DNA from: Marseilla massiliensis
GTDB lineage: Bacteria; Bacteroidota; Bacteroidia; Bacteroidales; Bacteroidaceae
NCBI RefSeq assembly: GCF_016899855.1
Contig: NZ_JACJJG010000003.1
Span: 51,520-115,519 of the forward strand
Reading direction: 5' to 3'
DNA: 64,000 bases
This document shows, in pieces, positions 46,841 through 56,308 of the stretch (positions are counted from its first letter, which is position 1; every line of letters starts with the position of its first letter). A program made the translations under genes and the position numbers. The notes beneath the pieces are model-generated. The model had not been told where the DNA came from, ran no database searches, and was given only the letters and a program-made list of their open reading frames with translations.

Positions 46841-47233
46841 ATGGCAAATGAAATACCCGAACTCGACGACCTGCTGAAAGGCGTCAATGGCCCGGACACG
46901 GGCACAAAACTGTCCGATGCGGACATTACAGTTACACAAGCTGTCGGCCAATCCTCTACGGACGGCTGCTGGGACAGGTTCCTGGCCTGCATTGAATCCA
47001 CCAAGCCGCAGGACAGGGACGGCCGCCTTGCGTGCAAGATAGACCGCGACCTTGCAGATACGCTCGACGACTGCGACATTCGCGGCCGCTGCCGTTCCGA
47101 CCTCGTGAACGCCATCGTCCGCGCGTTTATCGGGGCGTACCTCCCACGCCTCGCGGACTACCGCAGGGAAAAGAAATCACTTTTCGACGGCTTCAGGGAG
47201 GATGAGCCGCAGGACAACAAAAAAACACAATAA
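46841..47233 (+). CDS. traB: Conjugation protein TraB-like (DUF3408-like)
   Basis: 130 aa, acidic N-terminus, then a helical C-half (LADTLDDCDIRGRCRSDLVNAIVRAFIGAYLPRLADYRREKKSLF) of the DUF3408 kind found after traA in Bacteroidetes elements. Its stop TAA shares a base with the next start (TAATG). Precise function unknown; the C-terminal helix set suggests DNA or partner binding. Confidence 0.75.
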   Translation: MANEIPELDDLLKGVNGPDTGTKLSDADITVTQAVGQSSTDGCWDRFLACIESTKPQDRDGRLACKIDRDLADTLDDCDIRGRCRSDLVNAIVRAFIGAYLPRLADYRREKKSLFDGFREDEPQDNKKTQ

Positions 47234-47640
47234 TGCAATACGGACAGATAGTATCCATCCTCGCCGTATGCTTCCTGCTGTACTACGCCTTCATGGTCGT
47301 ATCCGACATCCTGAAGGCAAAGGCCGCCCAGACTGCCGGACAGGAAGACAAGGGCGAGGAGGACATAGACATATCGGACGAGGCCGGTACGTTCAAGCCG
47401 GTCATGGTCAGCCGTGACGAACCGCAAAGAGACGGAAACGGAACCGCCGGGAAAGAAAGACAGGCCGGACAAGAAAACGGCGAGGGAGCGGAAAAGACTC
47501 CGCACCGCCCGGGCTACCGCGAAGCCGTCATGACGGACGGCATCCTCGTGGAGGACCTCATGGAGGAGGTCAACAGGCTGGCCGAGACCGGTTCCGGCGA
47601 CCTCGGGCTTGTGATATACACCTGCGAGAACGCAAGGTGA
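47233..47640 (+). CDS. Membrane-anchored conjugation protein (TraC/TraD position)
   Basis: 135 aa: an N-terminal transmembrane helix (GQIVSILAVCFLLYYAFMVVSDIL), then a long charged Gly/Glu/Lys-rich linker and a small C-terminal domain (MTDGILVEDLMEEVNRLAE). It occupies the slot between traB and traE where small membrane proteins are regularly encoded; naming beyond that is not secure. Translationally coupled to traB. Confidence 0.65.
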   Translation: MQYGQIVSILAVCFLLYYAFMVVSDILKAKAAQTAGQEDKGEEDIDISDEAGTFKPVMVSRDEPQRDGNGTAGKERQAGQENGEGAEKTPHRPGYREAVMTDGILVEDLMEEVNRLAETGSGDLGLVIYTCENAR

Positions 47641-47736
47641 GACATAAACTATTCAAGGGGTTGCACAACAGCCCCGCCGTTCCTTTGGCGACACCTGTTC
47701 CTTTGGCGATGAAACCCGTTAACACACAACCTGAAA

Positions 47737-47992
47737 ATGCAACACTTAAAGAGAAAGTGCCTGCGCGCCTCAGTACGCCTCAGGCATTCAGAGATTTACC
47801 GCAAGTCCACTATGGCCGTGCTGGCCCTCGCCGTGTCGGCGGGCGAGGCGATGGCTTCAAGCAAGGGAGCCGCCGGCTTCACCAAGGCCACACAGGAAGT
47901 CTCGTCCTACCAGACACCCGTTTCCAACCTCATGAAGGCCATCGCGGCGGTCATCGTGCTTGTCGGTGCCTTCAATGTCTATTTCAAGATGC
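47737..47992 (+). CDS. traE: TraE (DUF4134), first exon
   Basis: Codes residues 1-85 of TraE, a small integral membrane protein. It has a basic N-terminus, a signal-like helix (STMAVLALAVSAGEAMAS), and the first transmembrane helix (LMKAIAAVIVLVGAFNVYFKM). The frame is interrupted after the first base of a codon by the group II intron; joining to 50556 gives KMQNSDQDVKK, the expected continuation. Total spliced length is 118 aa, normal for the family. Confidence 0.9.
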
Positions 47993-48630
47993 GTGCGTCC
48001 GTAATGGTTGCGTGATAAATACTTCTTTGGCAAGAAGTTAGGATAGTGTTCCATGTAGAATGGACGGTCCAATTTTAGTAATTAACCTCTACTAACATGT
48101 AGATAACAAAGATTAACTGTATGTTTTACAACATCCTAATCCCATCAGCTATACCCTGCGGAGAAATCTATAAGGGGAAAACAGCAGGCTGGAAAAGTGG
48201 CAAGTCGGCGAACTGCAAAGCCGAGACGCAGCTGCAAGGGATAAAGACTGACATGAGGATGAAGCCTGATTGGTTTAACGATAATCCAACGGTATTTGAA
48301 GTGACTATGGCGGAAAGCAGTTACATACGCCATATTGCGGTACTGTGCCAACCTGCATTTATTGGTACAGCAGGAACTTGCCGCAACGTAACCGCAGTAA
48401 GCGGAGAAAAGGGTGTAAGTCGCATCCGACAGTCAGTCGTGCCAACAGTTATCACGCAAACTAAACGGAGATTGCCTAACCCGAAATGCCAACTGGCTAT
48501 GAACAAAGGTTCTGAATATTCGGTACGGCAACGGAGTTCCCATAGTAGTCCGAGGAAGGGAAAGCCTTCTACATGGCGAAGGGGAACAGTTATTGATTTC
48601 AATAGTATTAACGGATAACGTGAGAGACGT

Positions 48631-50442
48631 ATGAGAAATCCCGAAATAATATTGAACACTTTAAGCTCACACAGTAAAGTTTCAGATTACAGGTATGAGC
48701 GTATCTACCGTATTTTCTTCAACGAGGAAATGTTCATGCTTGCCTACGAGCGGATTAAGTCCAAGCCCGGCAACATGACTCCCGGCACGGATGGCCTTAC
48801 CATTGACGGAATGACCATCGGCCGTATCGGAAAACTCATCGAGAGCTTGAAAGACGAGAGCTACTCTCCCAAGCCTGCCAAGAGGGTCTACATTCCCAAG
48901 AAGAACGGAAAGAAACGTCCTCTTGGAATACCGACCATCGACGACAAGCTGGTGCAAGAGGTAACGAGAATGATTCTTGAAGCCATCTACGAGGGACACT
49001 TTGAAAGTACCTCACACGGGTTCAGACCATTCAAGAGCTGCCATACAGCACTCGCCAGCATCAAGAAAACGTTTACCGGAGTGAGGTGGTTTATTGAGGG
49101 GGACATTAAAGGATTCTTCGACAATATCCACCATGCCACGCTGATAGACATTCTGCGGATGCGTATAGCGGATGAGCGTTTCATCCGGCTGATATGGAAG
49201 TTCCTGAGGGCTGGTTATCTTGAAGAGTGGTATTTCAACAAAACTTATTCGGGCACACCTCAAGGAGGGATAGTCAGTCCAATATTGGCTAACATCTACC
49301 TTGACCGGTTCGACAAATACATGAAAGAATATGCCGCCCTCTTCGATAAAGGAGAAAGCAGGAAGATACGAAACGAATACACGAACCTGAACATGCGTAC
49401 TGTAAACAGGCGAAAGAAAAGAAAGGCTGCAAAAGACCCCGTCGAAGCAGCCGCTCTTGATGCAGAAATCAGACAACTGCAGAAACAGTTGCGCGGCATG
49501 CCCGTAAGGGATGAGATGGACGGGAACTACCGCCGTCTCAGATACGTAAGGTATGCCGACGATTTCCTTATCGGCGTGATTGGCTCCAAAGAAGAATGCG
49601 AAAGAATCAAGGAGGACATCACCGACTACATGCGTGACAGGCTCAGACTTGAACTTTCCGCAGAAAAGACGCTAATCACCCATGCAAGGGAGAAAGCCAG
49701 ATTCCTCGGCTACCGGATAACCGTCAAGACCTCGGATGCAATGAAAAGAAACCGCAAAGGAATCCTCTCACGCGCGTTCAGGGGTAAAGTCCGGCTGTCG
49801 CTTCCATCGGAGACTGTGAAAGAGAAGCTGGAGGGCTATGGTGCGGTAAAGTTCACCGAACAGGACGGTAAAACGGTATGGAAACCACGGTCAAGAAGTA
49901 ACCTGATTGGCATGGAAAGCCACCGCATCCTTGCAAAGTTCAATTTAGAGATAAGGGGATTCTACAACTATTACTGTATAGCTGACAATGTATCTGCAAC
50001 CTGCTCAAAATTCGGCTACATCATGCAGTACAGCCTTTACAAGACATTGGCTCAGAAGCTGAACACCACGATGCCAAAGATTGTAAGGAAGTACAGAAAG
50101 GACAAGGAATTCAAGATTGAGTACACCGACAAAAAGGGCAATCGGAAATACCGTGTCCTCTACAATGGTGGATTCGCACAAAAACAACCTAATAAAATGG
50201 CTGATTGTGACAACTTACCTCACGTCAGCTTCCCGAAGCGTTCACTGGCTGAACGTCTGAGAAGCGAAACCTGTGAGCTCTGCGGAAGGCATGACAAGCT
50301 CATCATGCACCACGTCCGTACTTTGAAATCACTTGATGACAAGACGGAATGGGGCAAGATGATGTTGCGTCTGAACCGTAAGACCATTGCTGTATGCGGA
50401 AACTGCTATGCCGAAATCAAAGAGAAAGAACATGAGAAATAA
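48631..50442 (+). CDS. ltrA: Group II intron-encoded protein: reverse transcriptase, maturase, HNH endonuclease
   Basis: 603 aa. Reverse transcriptase domains run from about residue 60 (PGNMTPGTDGLTIDG, YIPKKNGKKRPLGIPTIDDK) through GTPQGGIVSPILANIYLD to the catalytic VRYADDFLIGV near 308. The maturase domain X follows (about 420-520). The C-terminal HNH endonuclease has CELCG..DKLIMHHV near 546-560 and a second pair CGNC near 590. All three activities appear intact, so the intron should be capable of retrohoming. Confidence 0.95.
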   Translation: MRNPEIILNTLSSHSKVSDYRYERIYRIFFNEEMFMLAYERIKSKPGNMTPGTDGLTIDGMTIGRIGKLIESLKDESYSPKPAKRVYIPKKNGKKRPLGIPTIDDKLVQEVTRMILEAIYEGHFESTSHGFRPFKSCHTALASIKKTFTGVRWFIEGDIKGFFDNIHHATLIDILRMRIADERFIRLIWKFLRAGYLEEWYFNKTYSGTPQGGIVSPILANIYLDRFDKYMKEYAALFDKGESRKIRNEYTNLNMRTVNRRKKRKAAKDPVEAAALDAEIRQLQKQLRGMPVRDEMDGNYRRLRYVRYADDFLIGVIGSKEECERIKEDITDYMRDRLRLELSAEKTLITHAREKARFLGYRITVKTSDAMKRNRKGILSRAFRGKVRLSLPSETVKEKLEGYGAVKFTEQDGKTVWKPRSRSNLIGMESHRILAKFNLEIRGFYNYYCIADNVSATCSKFGYIMQYSLYKTLAQKLNTTMPKIVRKYRKDKEFKIEYTDKKGNRKYRVLYNGGFAQKQPNKMADCDNLPHVSFPKRSLAERLRSETCELCGRHDKLIMHHVRTLKSLDDKTEWGKMMLRLNRKTIAVCGNCYAEIKEKEHEK

Positions 50443-50460
50443 AGCGCATTCAATAACGGA

Positions 50461-50494
50461 GAGCCGTATACATGGAGACGTGTACGTACGGTTC
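50461..50494 (+). ncRNA. Group II intron domain V
   Basis: 34-nt hairpin starting GAGCCGTATACATGGAGACG and ending GTACGGTTC, the catalytic core of group II introns; domain VI with the branch-point A lies between it and 50555. Confidence 0.9.
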
Positions 50495-50555
50495 GGGGGC
50501 AGGTTTGGAGAGACCTGCGGCAGCAATGCCGCAAGGCGCTCCGGACCGAGCCTAC

Positions 50556-50656
50556 AGAACAGCGACCAGGACGTGAAAAAGACCATCATGCTGACTATCG
50601 GCGGATGTATCGCATTCATTGCGCTGTCAGAGGCCCTGCCGCTCTTCTTCACGTAA
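50556..50656 (+). CDS. traE: TraE (DUF4134), second exon
   Basis: Codes the last third of TraE: NSDQDVKKTIMLTIGGCIAFIALSEALPLFFT, including the second transmembrane helix. It has no start of its own and makes sense only after splicing to 47992. Four bases separate its stop from traF. Confidence 0.88.
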
Positions 50657-50659
50657 ATC

Positions 50660-50956
50660 ATGGAGGATAAGAGTAACCAGGACGGGTTCCCCGTGTTTAA
50701 GGGACTGCAGAAACCGCTGGAGTTCATGGGCATCCGGGGGCGTTTTCTCACATTGGCGGCCGCAGCCATAGGAGTGTCATTCGTGGGCTTCATCGTTTTC
50801 TCGATAGTCCTTGGCAAGCTGGCGGGCTTCATCGCCATGCTGGCGATGGCCGCCGTAGGGCTGGCCGTCATATTTGTCAAACAACGTGGCGGGCTGCACA
50901 ACAAGAAACGGGCGAAAGGTATCTACGTCTATAAGAACATCCGGAAAACAAATTGA
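50660..50956 (+). CDS. traF: TraF (DUF4133) inner-membrane conjugation protein
   Basis: 98 aa with two transmembrane helices (LTLAAAAIGVSFVGFIVFSIVL and LAGFIAMLAMAAVGLAVIFV), an N-terminal PVFKGLQKPLEFMGIRG and a basic C-terminal tail. VirB3-like position directly before the VirB4-like ATPase TraG. Confidence 0.88.
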   Translation: MEDKSNQDGFPVFKGLQKPLEFMGIRGRFLTLAAAAIGVSFVGFIVFSIVLGKLAGFIAMLAMAAVGLAVIFVKQRGGLHNKKRAKGIYVYKNIRKTN

Positions 50957-50980
50957 AAACCAACAAACAGAAAGCAACCG

Positions 50981-52273
50981 ATGGCAAAGAACAGGAAACG
51001 GGCATTTGAGGGACTTTACGCTGGGCTGGAAGAGACGGACGGCCATATCGTCCTCTTTTCCGCCAGGGGCGAGCCTTCGGTCATTTTCGAGATGGCCAAC
51101 CCCGTGCAGCAGCTATGTACGGACGCGGAGCAGTACCTGCGTTTTCAGGACGTGCTCTCGAACCTTGTGCAGACCCTCGGCGAAGGCTATGCCCTGCAGA
51201 AGCAGGACATTTTCAGCAAGCAGACCTACCACCACGACGTGCCGGAAGATGCGGAGTTCCTGACGCGGAGCTATTTCCGCTACTTCGAGGGAAGGGAGTA
51301 CACCGAGATACGCACTTTCCTTGTCATCACGCAGGAGGCACAACGCAGCCAGTTCGTGCAGTACGAGCCGAAAAAGTGGCTGGAGTTCCATTCCAAGGTG
51401 AGCAAGGCGGAGGATATACTTAGCGAAAAGCACATCCGTCACCGGCGGCTGACAAAAGGCGAGGTGGACGAGTACTGCCACCGCTTCATGGCCTTCCGCT
51501 TCCGCCACGGCCCGTTCTCCATGACCAACTTCAAGGCCTCGGACGAATACCTGAGGCTGGGCGGCCGCGTGGTGCGTTCCTATCCGCTGGTGGACATTGA
51601 CGAGATAAACCTCCCGTCATGGGTCAGGCCTTACACGCAGGCCGGTGTCAACGGCTACGGCATCGCCACCGACCTTTTATCGTTCCTGACAAGCGTTCCC
51701 CATACGGATTGCGTGGTGTACAACCAGGTCGTGCAGATACCGGGCCAGCGGAAACTGCTGAGGAAACTCCAGGCCAAGGCCAAACGGCACGGCTCCATGC
51801 CCGACCCGAGCAACAGGATAGCCAAGGCCGACATCGAGGAAGTGCTGGAGCGGCTTGCCGTGGACAGTTCGCTGTTGGTATACGCCAACTTCAACATCCT
51901 GGTGAGCTGCCCTGCGGACAAGGTCACCCCAGTCACTTCCTACCTTGAAACCAAGCTGTACGGATGCGGCATCATGCCGTCGCGCACCGCATACAACCAG
52001 CTGGAGCTTTTCACTGACAGCTTCCCCGGCAACGCATACGCATTCAACCCTGACTACGACCTGTTCCTGACACTTTCCGATGCCGCCCTGTGCTTTTTCT
52101 TCAAGGAACACCTGAAAGAATCGGAGGACACGCCCCTGACCACGTACTATACCGACCGACAGGGGCTTCCCGTCTGCATAGACATCACGGGGAAAGAGGG
52201 CAAGGTAAAGATGACGGACAATTCCAACTTCTTCTGCATCGGGCCTTCAGGAAGCGGCAAGTCGTTTCATATG
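50981..52273 (+). pseudogene. traG: TraG (VirB4-like conjugation ATPase), 5' part, interrupted
   Basis: Residues 1-431 of the transfer ATPase. The N-domain is complete and the Walker A motif GPSGSGKS lies at residues 421-428, directly followed by FHM. At this Met codon (52271-52273) the 9.76-kb mobilizable element begins; the frame runs on only 20 foreign codons to a stop at 52336. Walker B and the rest of the ATPase domain are at 62033-63580. The disrupted protein cannot hydrolyse ATP as such; joining the two parts gives about 946 aa in frame. Confidence 0.92.
52267..52273 (+). repeat. attL: Left junction repeat of the mobilizable element
   Basis: TCATATG within the traG codons for Phe-His-Met; identical copy at 62026. 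Confidence 0.8.
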
Positions 52274-52470
52274 TATTCCACATGGAGAAAAACAGGACAA
52301 AATGGGAGCAAGCGGCTGCAAAATTCAGTGTTGTAATTACCTGATTTTCAGCTAATATGTTTTAACAAACGAGAAATTCGACTATTGGCGTTTAGTCCTT
52401 ATTGGAGTAATTTTGTACCACGATTGTACCTCGCAGGAGGGGGCGCACGGTTCGATTTCCTTTCAGCAGC

Positions 52471-53334
52471 GTGCAACAGCGTTCAACAATGTGCAACAAA
52501 ATTTCTTCGATGATGGACCGTCAAAATGAACACAAATTAACAGGTCAGCCCGACTTCGGTCGGGATATGCCAAACAAGCCGTTCCTCACCATTGGGGAGG
52601 TGGCGGACATACTGCAAGTGAGCAGCCGCACCGTGTATAACCTGATTTACAAGGGTACGCTCCGGGCTTGCAGGATTACGTACCATATTACGCTAATCAC
52701 CAGGGAGGATTTCTTCCTGATGATTAAGGAAACCACCTACTGCAAGCGGAGCGTCTCGCTATTCGCCAAGCAGGGGAAAAAGACAAAGAAGAAAATGAAT
52801 GGAGAAAGACAAAAGAATGGAGAAGTAGCTCTCATCCGACAAGAGGGAAAGAAAAAGACAAAGGGCAGTCCGGCAAAACGGCGGCTCATTCCGGCGGACA
52901 ACTACAAGCAGTCTGTGCGTGACACGTTCACGGACAGGGAGAGTGTCGGCGGTGACCTTTATACGATGGCGGAGATATGCCAAAAGTTCAATTACACCTA
53001 CGGACGGTTCTACAACCTCCGTATGCGGTACTCGATACCGTGCATCAAAGCCAATTCCACCAAATGCTTCCCGAAAGCGGAAGTGGACAAGGCGATGGCG
53101 GAAGAGGACGAGCGGCTGGGCAACAACCTTTCGGAACATTGGTATTCGTGCTTCGACATCATGCGCCTGTTCGGGCTGGGCAAAACCCAAGTCCGCAGGT
53201 TTGCCCTCACGCACGGGGTACGGACGAAGCGAATACACGGCAACCGGTTGTACTACCTGAAAGCCGACTGGGATGCGGCACGTAAGGAAGCGGAGCGGAA
53301 AAGCGCAAGCACGAAAGCCAAAAGGGAGGAATGA
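52471..53334 (+). CDS. Helix-turn-helix excisionase/regulator-like protein with two HTH domains
   Basis: 287 aa. First MerR/excisionase-type HTH near residues 35-80 (FLTIGEVADILQVSSRTVYNLIYKG). A basic linker rich in Lys follows, then two more HTH-like stretches (LYTMAEICQKFNYTYGRFYNL and YSCFDIMRLFGLGKTQVRRFALTHGV). It is the first gene of the element, next to the left end and 31 bp before the integrase, the usual place for a directionality factor. Several N-terminal Met codons make the start uncertain (52471 or a few codons later). Confidence 0.75.
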   Translation: MQQRSTMCNKISSMMDRQNEHKLTGQPDFGRDMPNKPFLTIGEVADILQVSSRTVYNLIYKGTLRACRITYHITLITREDFFLMIKETTYCKRSVSLFAKQGKKTKKKMNGERQKNGEVALIRQEGKKKTKGSPAKRRLIPADNYKQSVRDTFTDRESVGGDLYTMAEICQKFNYTYGRFYNLRMRYSIPCIKANSTKCFPKAEVDKAMAEEDERLGNNLSEHWYSCFDIMRLFGLGKTQVRRFALTHGVRTKRIHGNRLYYLKADWDAARKEAERKSASTKAKREE

Positions 53335-53365
53335 ACATTTATAACCAATTAAACACATTAGCGAT

Positions 53366-54472
53366 ATGACAAACATTTGTACGAAAGTGACGGTCAGGAA
53401 ACGACCTATCAAGAACGGGCAGTTGTCACTCTACCTTGACTTCTACCCTCCTGTCAGACACCCGAAAACTGGCAAGCTGACAAGGCGTGAATACCTCGGC
53501 ATCTACATTTATGCCAATCCGACAGAGAAGTTTGAGGCGGAGTTTAACAAGACCATGCTGCGCAATGCCGAGCTTATCAAGTGCAGGCGGACGGAAGCCA
53601 TCATTAACGAAGAGTTCGGCTTCCTCGACCGCAACAGGGGCAAAGAGAGCTTCTTGGAATATTTCCGCTCCAAAATGGCGGACGATGACAATTTCAGGAA
53701 TTGGAACACCGCCTACAAGCACTTCGAGAAGTATTGCGGCGGAAGCTGCACCTTTGATGACTTGACGGTGGAATACTGCCAGGGATTTCTCACCTATATG
53801 CTCTCGCTCACCACGCAAAACAAAAGCAAGATGATGGCTTCCACCGCCAACAACAACCTGAACAAGCTGAAATGCGTTCTGCGCCAAGCTTACGAGGAAA
53901 GGCGGATTAAGGAGAACATCGCCCCACGGCTGAAACACGCAAAGGAAGCCAATACAAGGCGTGAGTTCCTGACGCTTGACGAGGTGAAAATGCTTGCCAA
54001 CACGCCCTGCGAGAAGCCAGTCGTAAGGTCTGCGGCTCTGTTCTCCTGCCTTACGGGATTGCGCATCAGCGACATCATACGTCTGCAATGGGAGAACATC
54101 ATCAGGGCGGCGGATGGCGGCTGGTGTATGCACATCGTCACCAAAAAGACACGGACGGAAGCCATTTTGCCACTGTCAGACGAAGCACTTGCACTCTGTG
54201 GCGAGCGTTCCACGGGGCAGGTGTTCAAGGGTATGACGCAAGCATTGCTTCCCTTGTACCTCAAGGATTGGATTAAGTCGGCGGGCATTACAAAACACAT
54301 AACCTTTCATTGCTTCCGGCATACCTACGCAACCCTGCAACTCGCCGCAGGCACCGACCTCTACACCATATCAAAAATGCTTACGCACAGCAACGTGGCG
54401 ACCACGCAGGTTTATGCCGATGTGGTGAGCGACCTGAAACGCAAGGCTTCCGAACAGATTACACTCAAATAA
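53366..54472 (+). CDS. Tyrosine recombinase (integrase) of the mobilizable element
   Basis: 368 aa. N-terminal arm-binding domain (KVTVRKRPIKNGQLSLYLDFYP), SAM-like core-binding domain (about 100-190), catalytic domain with Arg in FSCLTGLRISDIIRLQW, HCFRHTYATLQLAAG and THSNVATTQVYADVV (R...HxxR...H...Y all present). It is intact, unlike the integrase of the host transposon, so the inner element is more likely to be able to excise. It presumably recombines the TCATATG sites. Confidence 0.93.
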   Translation: MTNICTKVTVRKRPIKNGQLSLYLDFYPPVRHPKTGKLTRREYLGIYIYANPTEKFEAEFNKTMLRNAELIKCRRTEAIINEEFGFLDRNRGKESFLEYFRSKMADDDNFRNWNTAYKHFEKYCGGSCTFDDLTVEYCQGFLTYMLSLTTQNKSKMMASTANNNLNKLKCVLRQAYEERRIKENIAPRLKHAKEANTRREFLTLDEVKMLANTPCEKPVVRSAALFSCLTGLRISDIIRLQWENIIRAADGGWCMHIVTKKTRTEAILPLSDEALALCGERSTGQVFKGMTQALLPLYLKDWIKSAGITKHITFHCFRHTYATLQLAAGTDLYTISKMLTHSNVATTQVYADVVSDLKRKASEQITLK

Positions 54473-54477
54473 ACATT

Positions 54478-54864
54478 ATGCTTATGGATAAAATCACATT
54501 TGAACAACTGCCGCAGGCTGTCTCCCTCCTGATTGAAAAGGTGGGGCAGCTTGCGGACAAGGTGGACGAGGCGTTGGGCAAAGCCACGCAACAGAAAGGC
54601 AGACGGTTGCTTGCCTTGGATGATGTCGCCGCTTTGCTTGGCAAATCCGCTTCCACCATCTACGCAATGACTTCCGAGAAGCGCATACCGTATCACAAGA
54701 GGGGCAATAAGCTCTACTTCTTCGAGGATGAAATCATCGGCTGGATTGAGCAGGGAGGGACATCGGGAACAGGCAGCGAGGAAGATTTCAACAGACGGCT
54801 TGAAGCCTTGCGTGGCGGCAAGAAGCACAAGCCAAGTTCATTACAGACAAAGCAGGAATTATGA
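54478..54864 (+). CDS. Excisionase-type HTH DNA-binding protein
   Basis: 128 aa (or 126 from the ATG at 54484). A predicted coiled coil (SLLIEKVGQLADKVDEALGKA) is followed by a MerR-like HTH_17 domain (LLALDDVAALLGKSASTIYAMTSEKRIPYHKRGNKLYF) and a polar tail. Five bases after the integrase stop and overlapping the next gene by four bases (ATGA), so one operon. Probably a transcription or excision factor. Confidence 0.82.
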   Translation: MLMDKITFEQLPQAVSLLIEKVGQLADKVDEALGKATQQKGRRLLALDDVAALLGKSASTIYAMTSEKRIPYHKRGNKLYFFEDEIIGWIEQGGTSGTGSEEDFNRRLEALRGGKKHKPSSLQTKQEL

Positions 54865-55208
54865 GGAAAGAGGACTTGATACCCGTCATTGCAAGGCATG
54901 ACCCGATATTGGCCGATGCGGTCAGCCGAATGGTTGACTACATTCAAGACCGATGGGCGGCACCGTACCCATCAAAAGAACAGACGGAAGCGGTGAACGC
55001 CTACCTCCGTTCCATCCATGCGGACGGCGGCGGCACGATGAGCGAAACTGACATTGCCCACCGCAGGATTGCCACGCAGAAGATAACCATCAACGCTATC
55101 CGTGTGCTTGACCATGACCAGCTCGACCGTTTGCAGGATGTGCTGAACCACATAGCGGCGGACAGGGAGTATTACATGCCCGAACGGCGGCAAGGCATGG
55201 GCAGGTAG
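54861..55208 (+). CDS. Small accessory protein of the mobilizable element (DUF3876-like)
   Basis: 115 aa, helical, starting RKEDLIPVIARHDPILADAVSRMVDYIQDRW with a second helical half (ITINAIRVLDHDQLDRLQDVLNHIAADREYY). Similar proteins occur in Bacteroides mobilizable elements between the HTH and the relaxase genes. Function unknown. Confidence 0.65.
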   Translation: MRKEDLIPVIARHDPILADAVSRMVDYIQDRWAAPYPSKEQTEAVNAYLRSIHADGGGTMSETDIAHRRIATQKITINAIRVLDHDQLDRLQDVLNHIAADREYYMPERRQGMGR

Positions 55209-55240
55209 CTGACCGGTGTAACACCTAAATATCATAGACT

Positions 55241-55966
55241 ATGTGCAAAAACAAACAGAGCATACATTACTGCACCATCCTTTCGGACGAGCAGTGGAAT
55301 TTTATTTTGGAAGGCAGATTTTCCGCCCAAAGGCAGAAATGCCTGCACAGGCTGATGACCCACGCCGTGCGGACAAAGACCGTTTGTAACATCAAGGGCA
55401 TAGGAATAGCCTTGGAGGTGGGAGAAGTCGCAGCTTCCGATGTGGAACTTGCGGAATATTTGGGTTGCAACCGAAAGACGGTCGGCAAACTCATAGACAG
55501 TTTTAACAGGCTCGGTGTGCTGACCACCCGAACCAACAACCGCACTTCCATACACACCCTGCATTTCCTTACAGGCTGGTATGTCGGTGGTGTCCTCCTG
55601 ACCAATCCCCATTATGTCAAGCCATCAGCTAATGTCAAAGAACTGGCGGACGGAAAGCGGACACCTCTTTCTAATGATACGGCTTCGGATAGCAAGCCGT
55701 GTACCGTGCAGGACGGTTGCCAAAGTCAAGGGCAGGAAACGGACACCACGGAAAGCGGTGCAGCACCTCTTTCTTCTTCCCTTTGTTCCTCCGTGGCTTG
55801 CGACCATCGGACTGGCATACAAAACAACGAGGGTGAAACAAACCATTTCCTTATCATAGAGAACAGCAACCTGCCGTTAGCCGAAAGTTCCGATGAGAGC
55901 CGCAAAGAAGCGCATGGCGGCATGATTGGCGTTGTGGATGATACCGACACAGGCACGGAAAAATAA
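55241..55966 (+). CDS. Winged-helix-like protein of the mobilizable element
   Basis: 241 aa. The first 130 residues look like a DNA-binding domain with a crp/replication-initiator style helix pair (ASDVELAEYLGCNRKTVGKLIDSFNRLGVLTTRTNNRTSIHTL). The rest is low-complexity Ser/Thr/Asp/Glu-rich. It may regulate the mob gene or act in replication of the excised circle; neither is shown by the sequence. Confidence 0.6.
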   Translation: MCKNKQSIHYCTILSDEQWNFILEGRFSAQRQKCLHRLMTHAVRTKTVCNIKGIGIALEVGEVAASDVELAEYLGCNRKTVGKLIDSFNRLGVLTTRTNNRTSIHTLHFLTGWYVGGVLLTNPHYVKPSANVKELADGKRTPLSNDTASDSKPCTVQDGCQSQGQETDTTESGAAPLSSSLCSSVACDHRTGIQNNEGETNHFLIIENSNLPLAESSDESRKEAHGGMIGVVDDTDTGTEK

Positions 55967-56018
55967 CAGGCGCAACAGACGGATTTCAGCGGTACTCCGT
56001 TGTTGTGGCGTTGGCTGA

Positions 56019-56274
56019 CTGGGCTTGCCCAGATATAGCCCACTATAACTTCTCCGCTGCGCTCCGAAGTTGTGGGCTCTCCCGAGGGGCTGGGCGTTGC
56101 CCCGTCCCACTTATGGCTCTGCCCTAAGAACCCGACAAGGACTTTCAGCCCTGTGCAACCCGACCAAAGAGTGACCCCCTCTTTGGAAACTCCGCTCAGT
56201 GGCTTTTGCCCCTGAGAACCCCAAGCAGGAAGTGACCCTCTCCCTGCACCCTCCGATTAAGGCGCAGCCCTAAT
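56019..56274. promoter_or_regulatory. oriT: Dense hairpin series upstream of the MobV gene (probable oriT)
   Basis: The 340 bp between genes hold at least eight hairpins: 56019-56032 (CTGGGC/GCCCAG), 56037-56079 (AGCCCAC/GTGGGCT with inner AACTTC/GAAGTT), 56111-56127, 56135-56154, 56164-56186 (CCAAAGAG/CTCTTTGG), 56195-56216, 56225-56247 and 56256-56274. The last five alternate a short GGC/GCC type and a longer type with an inner TGACCC, joined by AACCC linkers. Confidence 0.65.
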
Positions 56275-56308
56275 AACCCATCGTTAAACTCACAAACAGA
56301 CAAGCATT

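Larger units (their letters stand above)
47993..50555 (+). mobile_element. Group II intron inserted in traE
   Basis: 2,563 bp. The 5' end GTGCG matches the group II consensus GUGYG and the 3' end is CCTAC (consensus ends AY). It contains a reverse transcriptase/maturase gene and a domain V just before the 3' end. It lies in the same direction as traE, and removing it restores the traE codons exactly, so it should be spliceable. Bases 47998-48630 form the structured domains I-III and hold no protein gene. Confidence 0.93.

Noticed and set aside
47637..48041. Alternative frame overlapping traE exon 1
   Set aside because: Arg/His-rich shadow of the GC-rich traE sequence; TraE itself matches the expected membrane protein on both sides of the intron.
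48121..48618. 165-aa open frame in the intron
   Set aside because: It lies in the RNA domains I-III of the group II intron and shows no protein-like pattern; the real intron gene starts at 48631.
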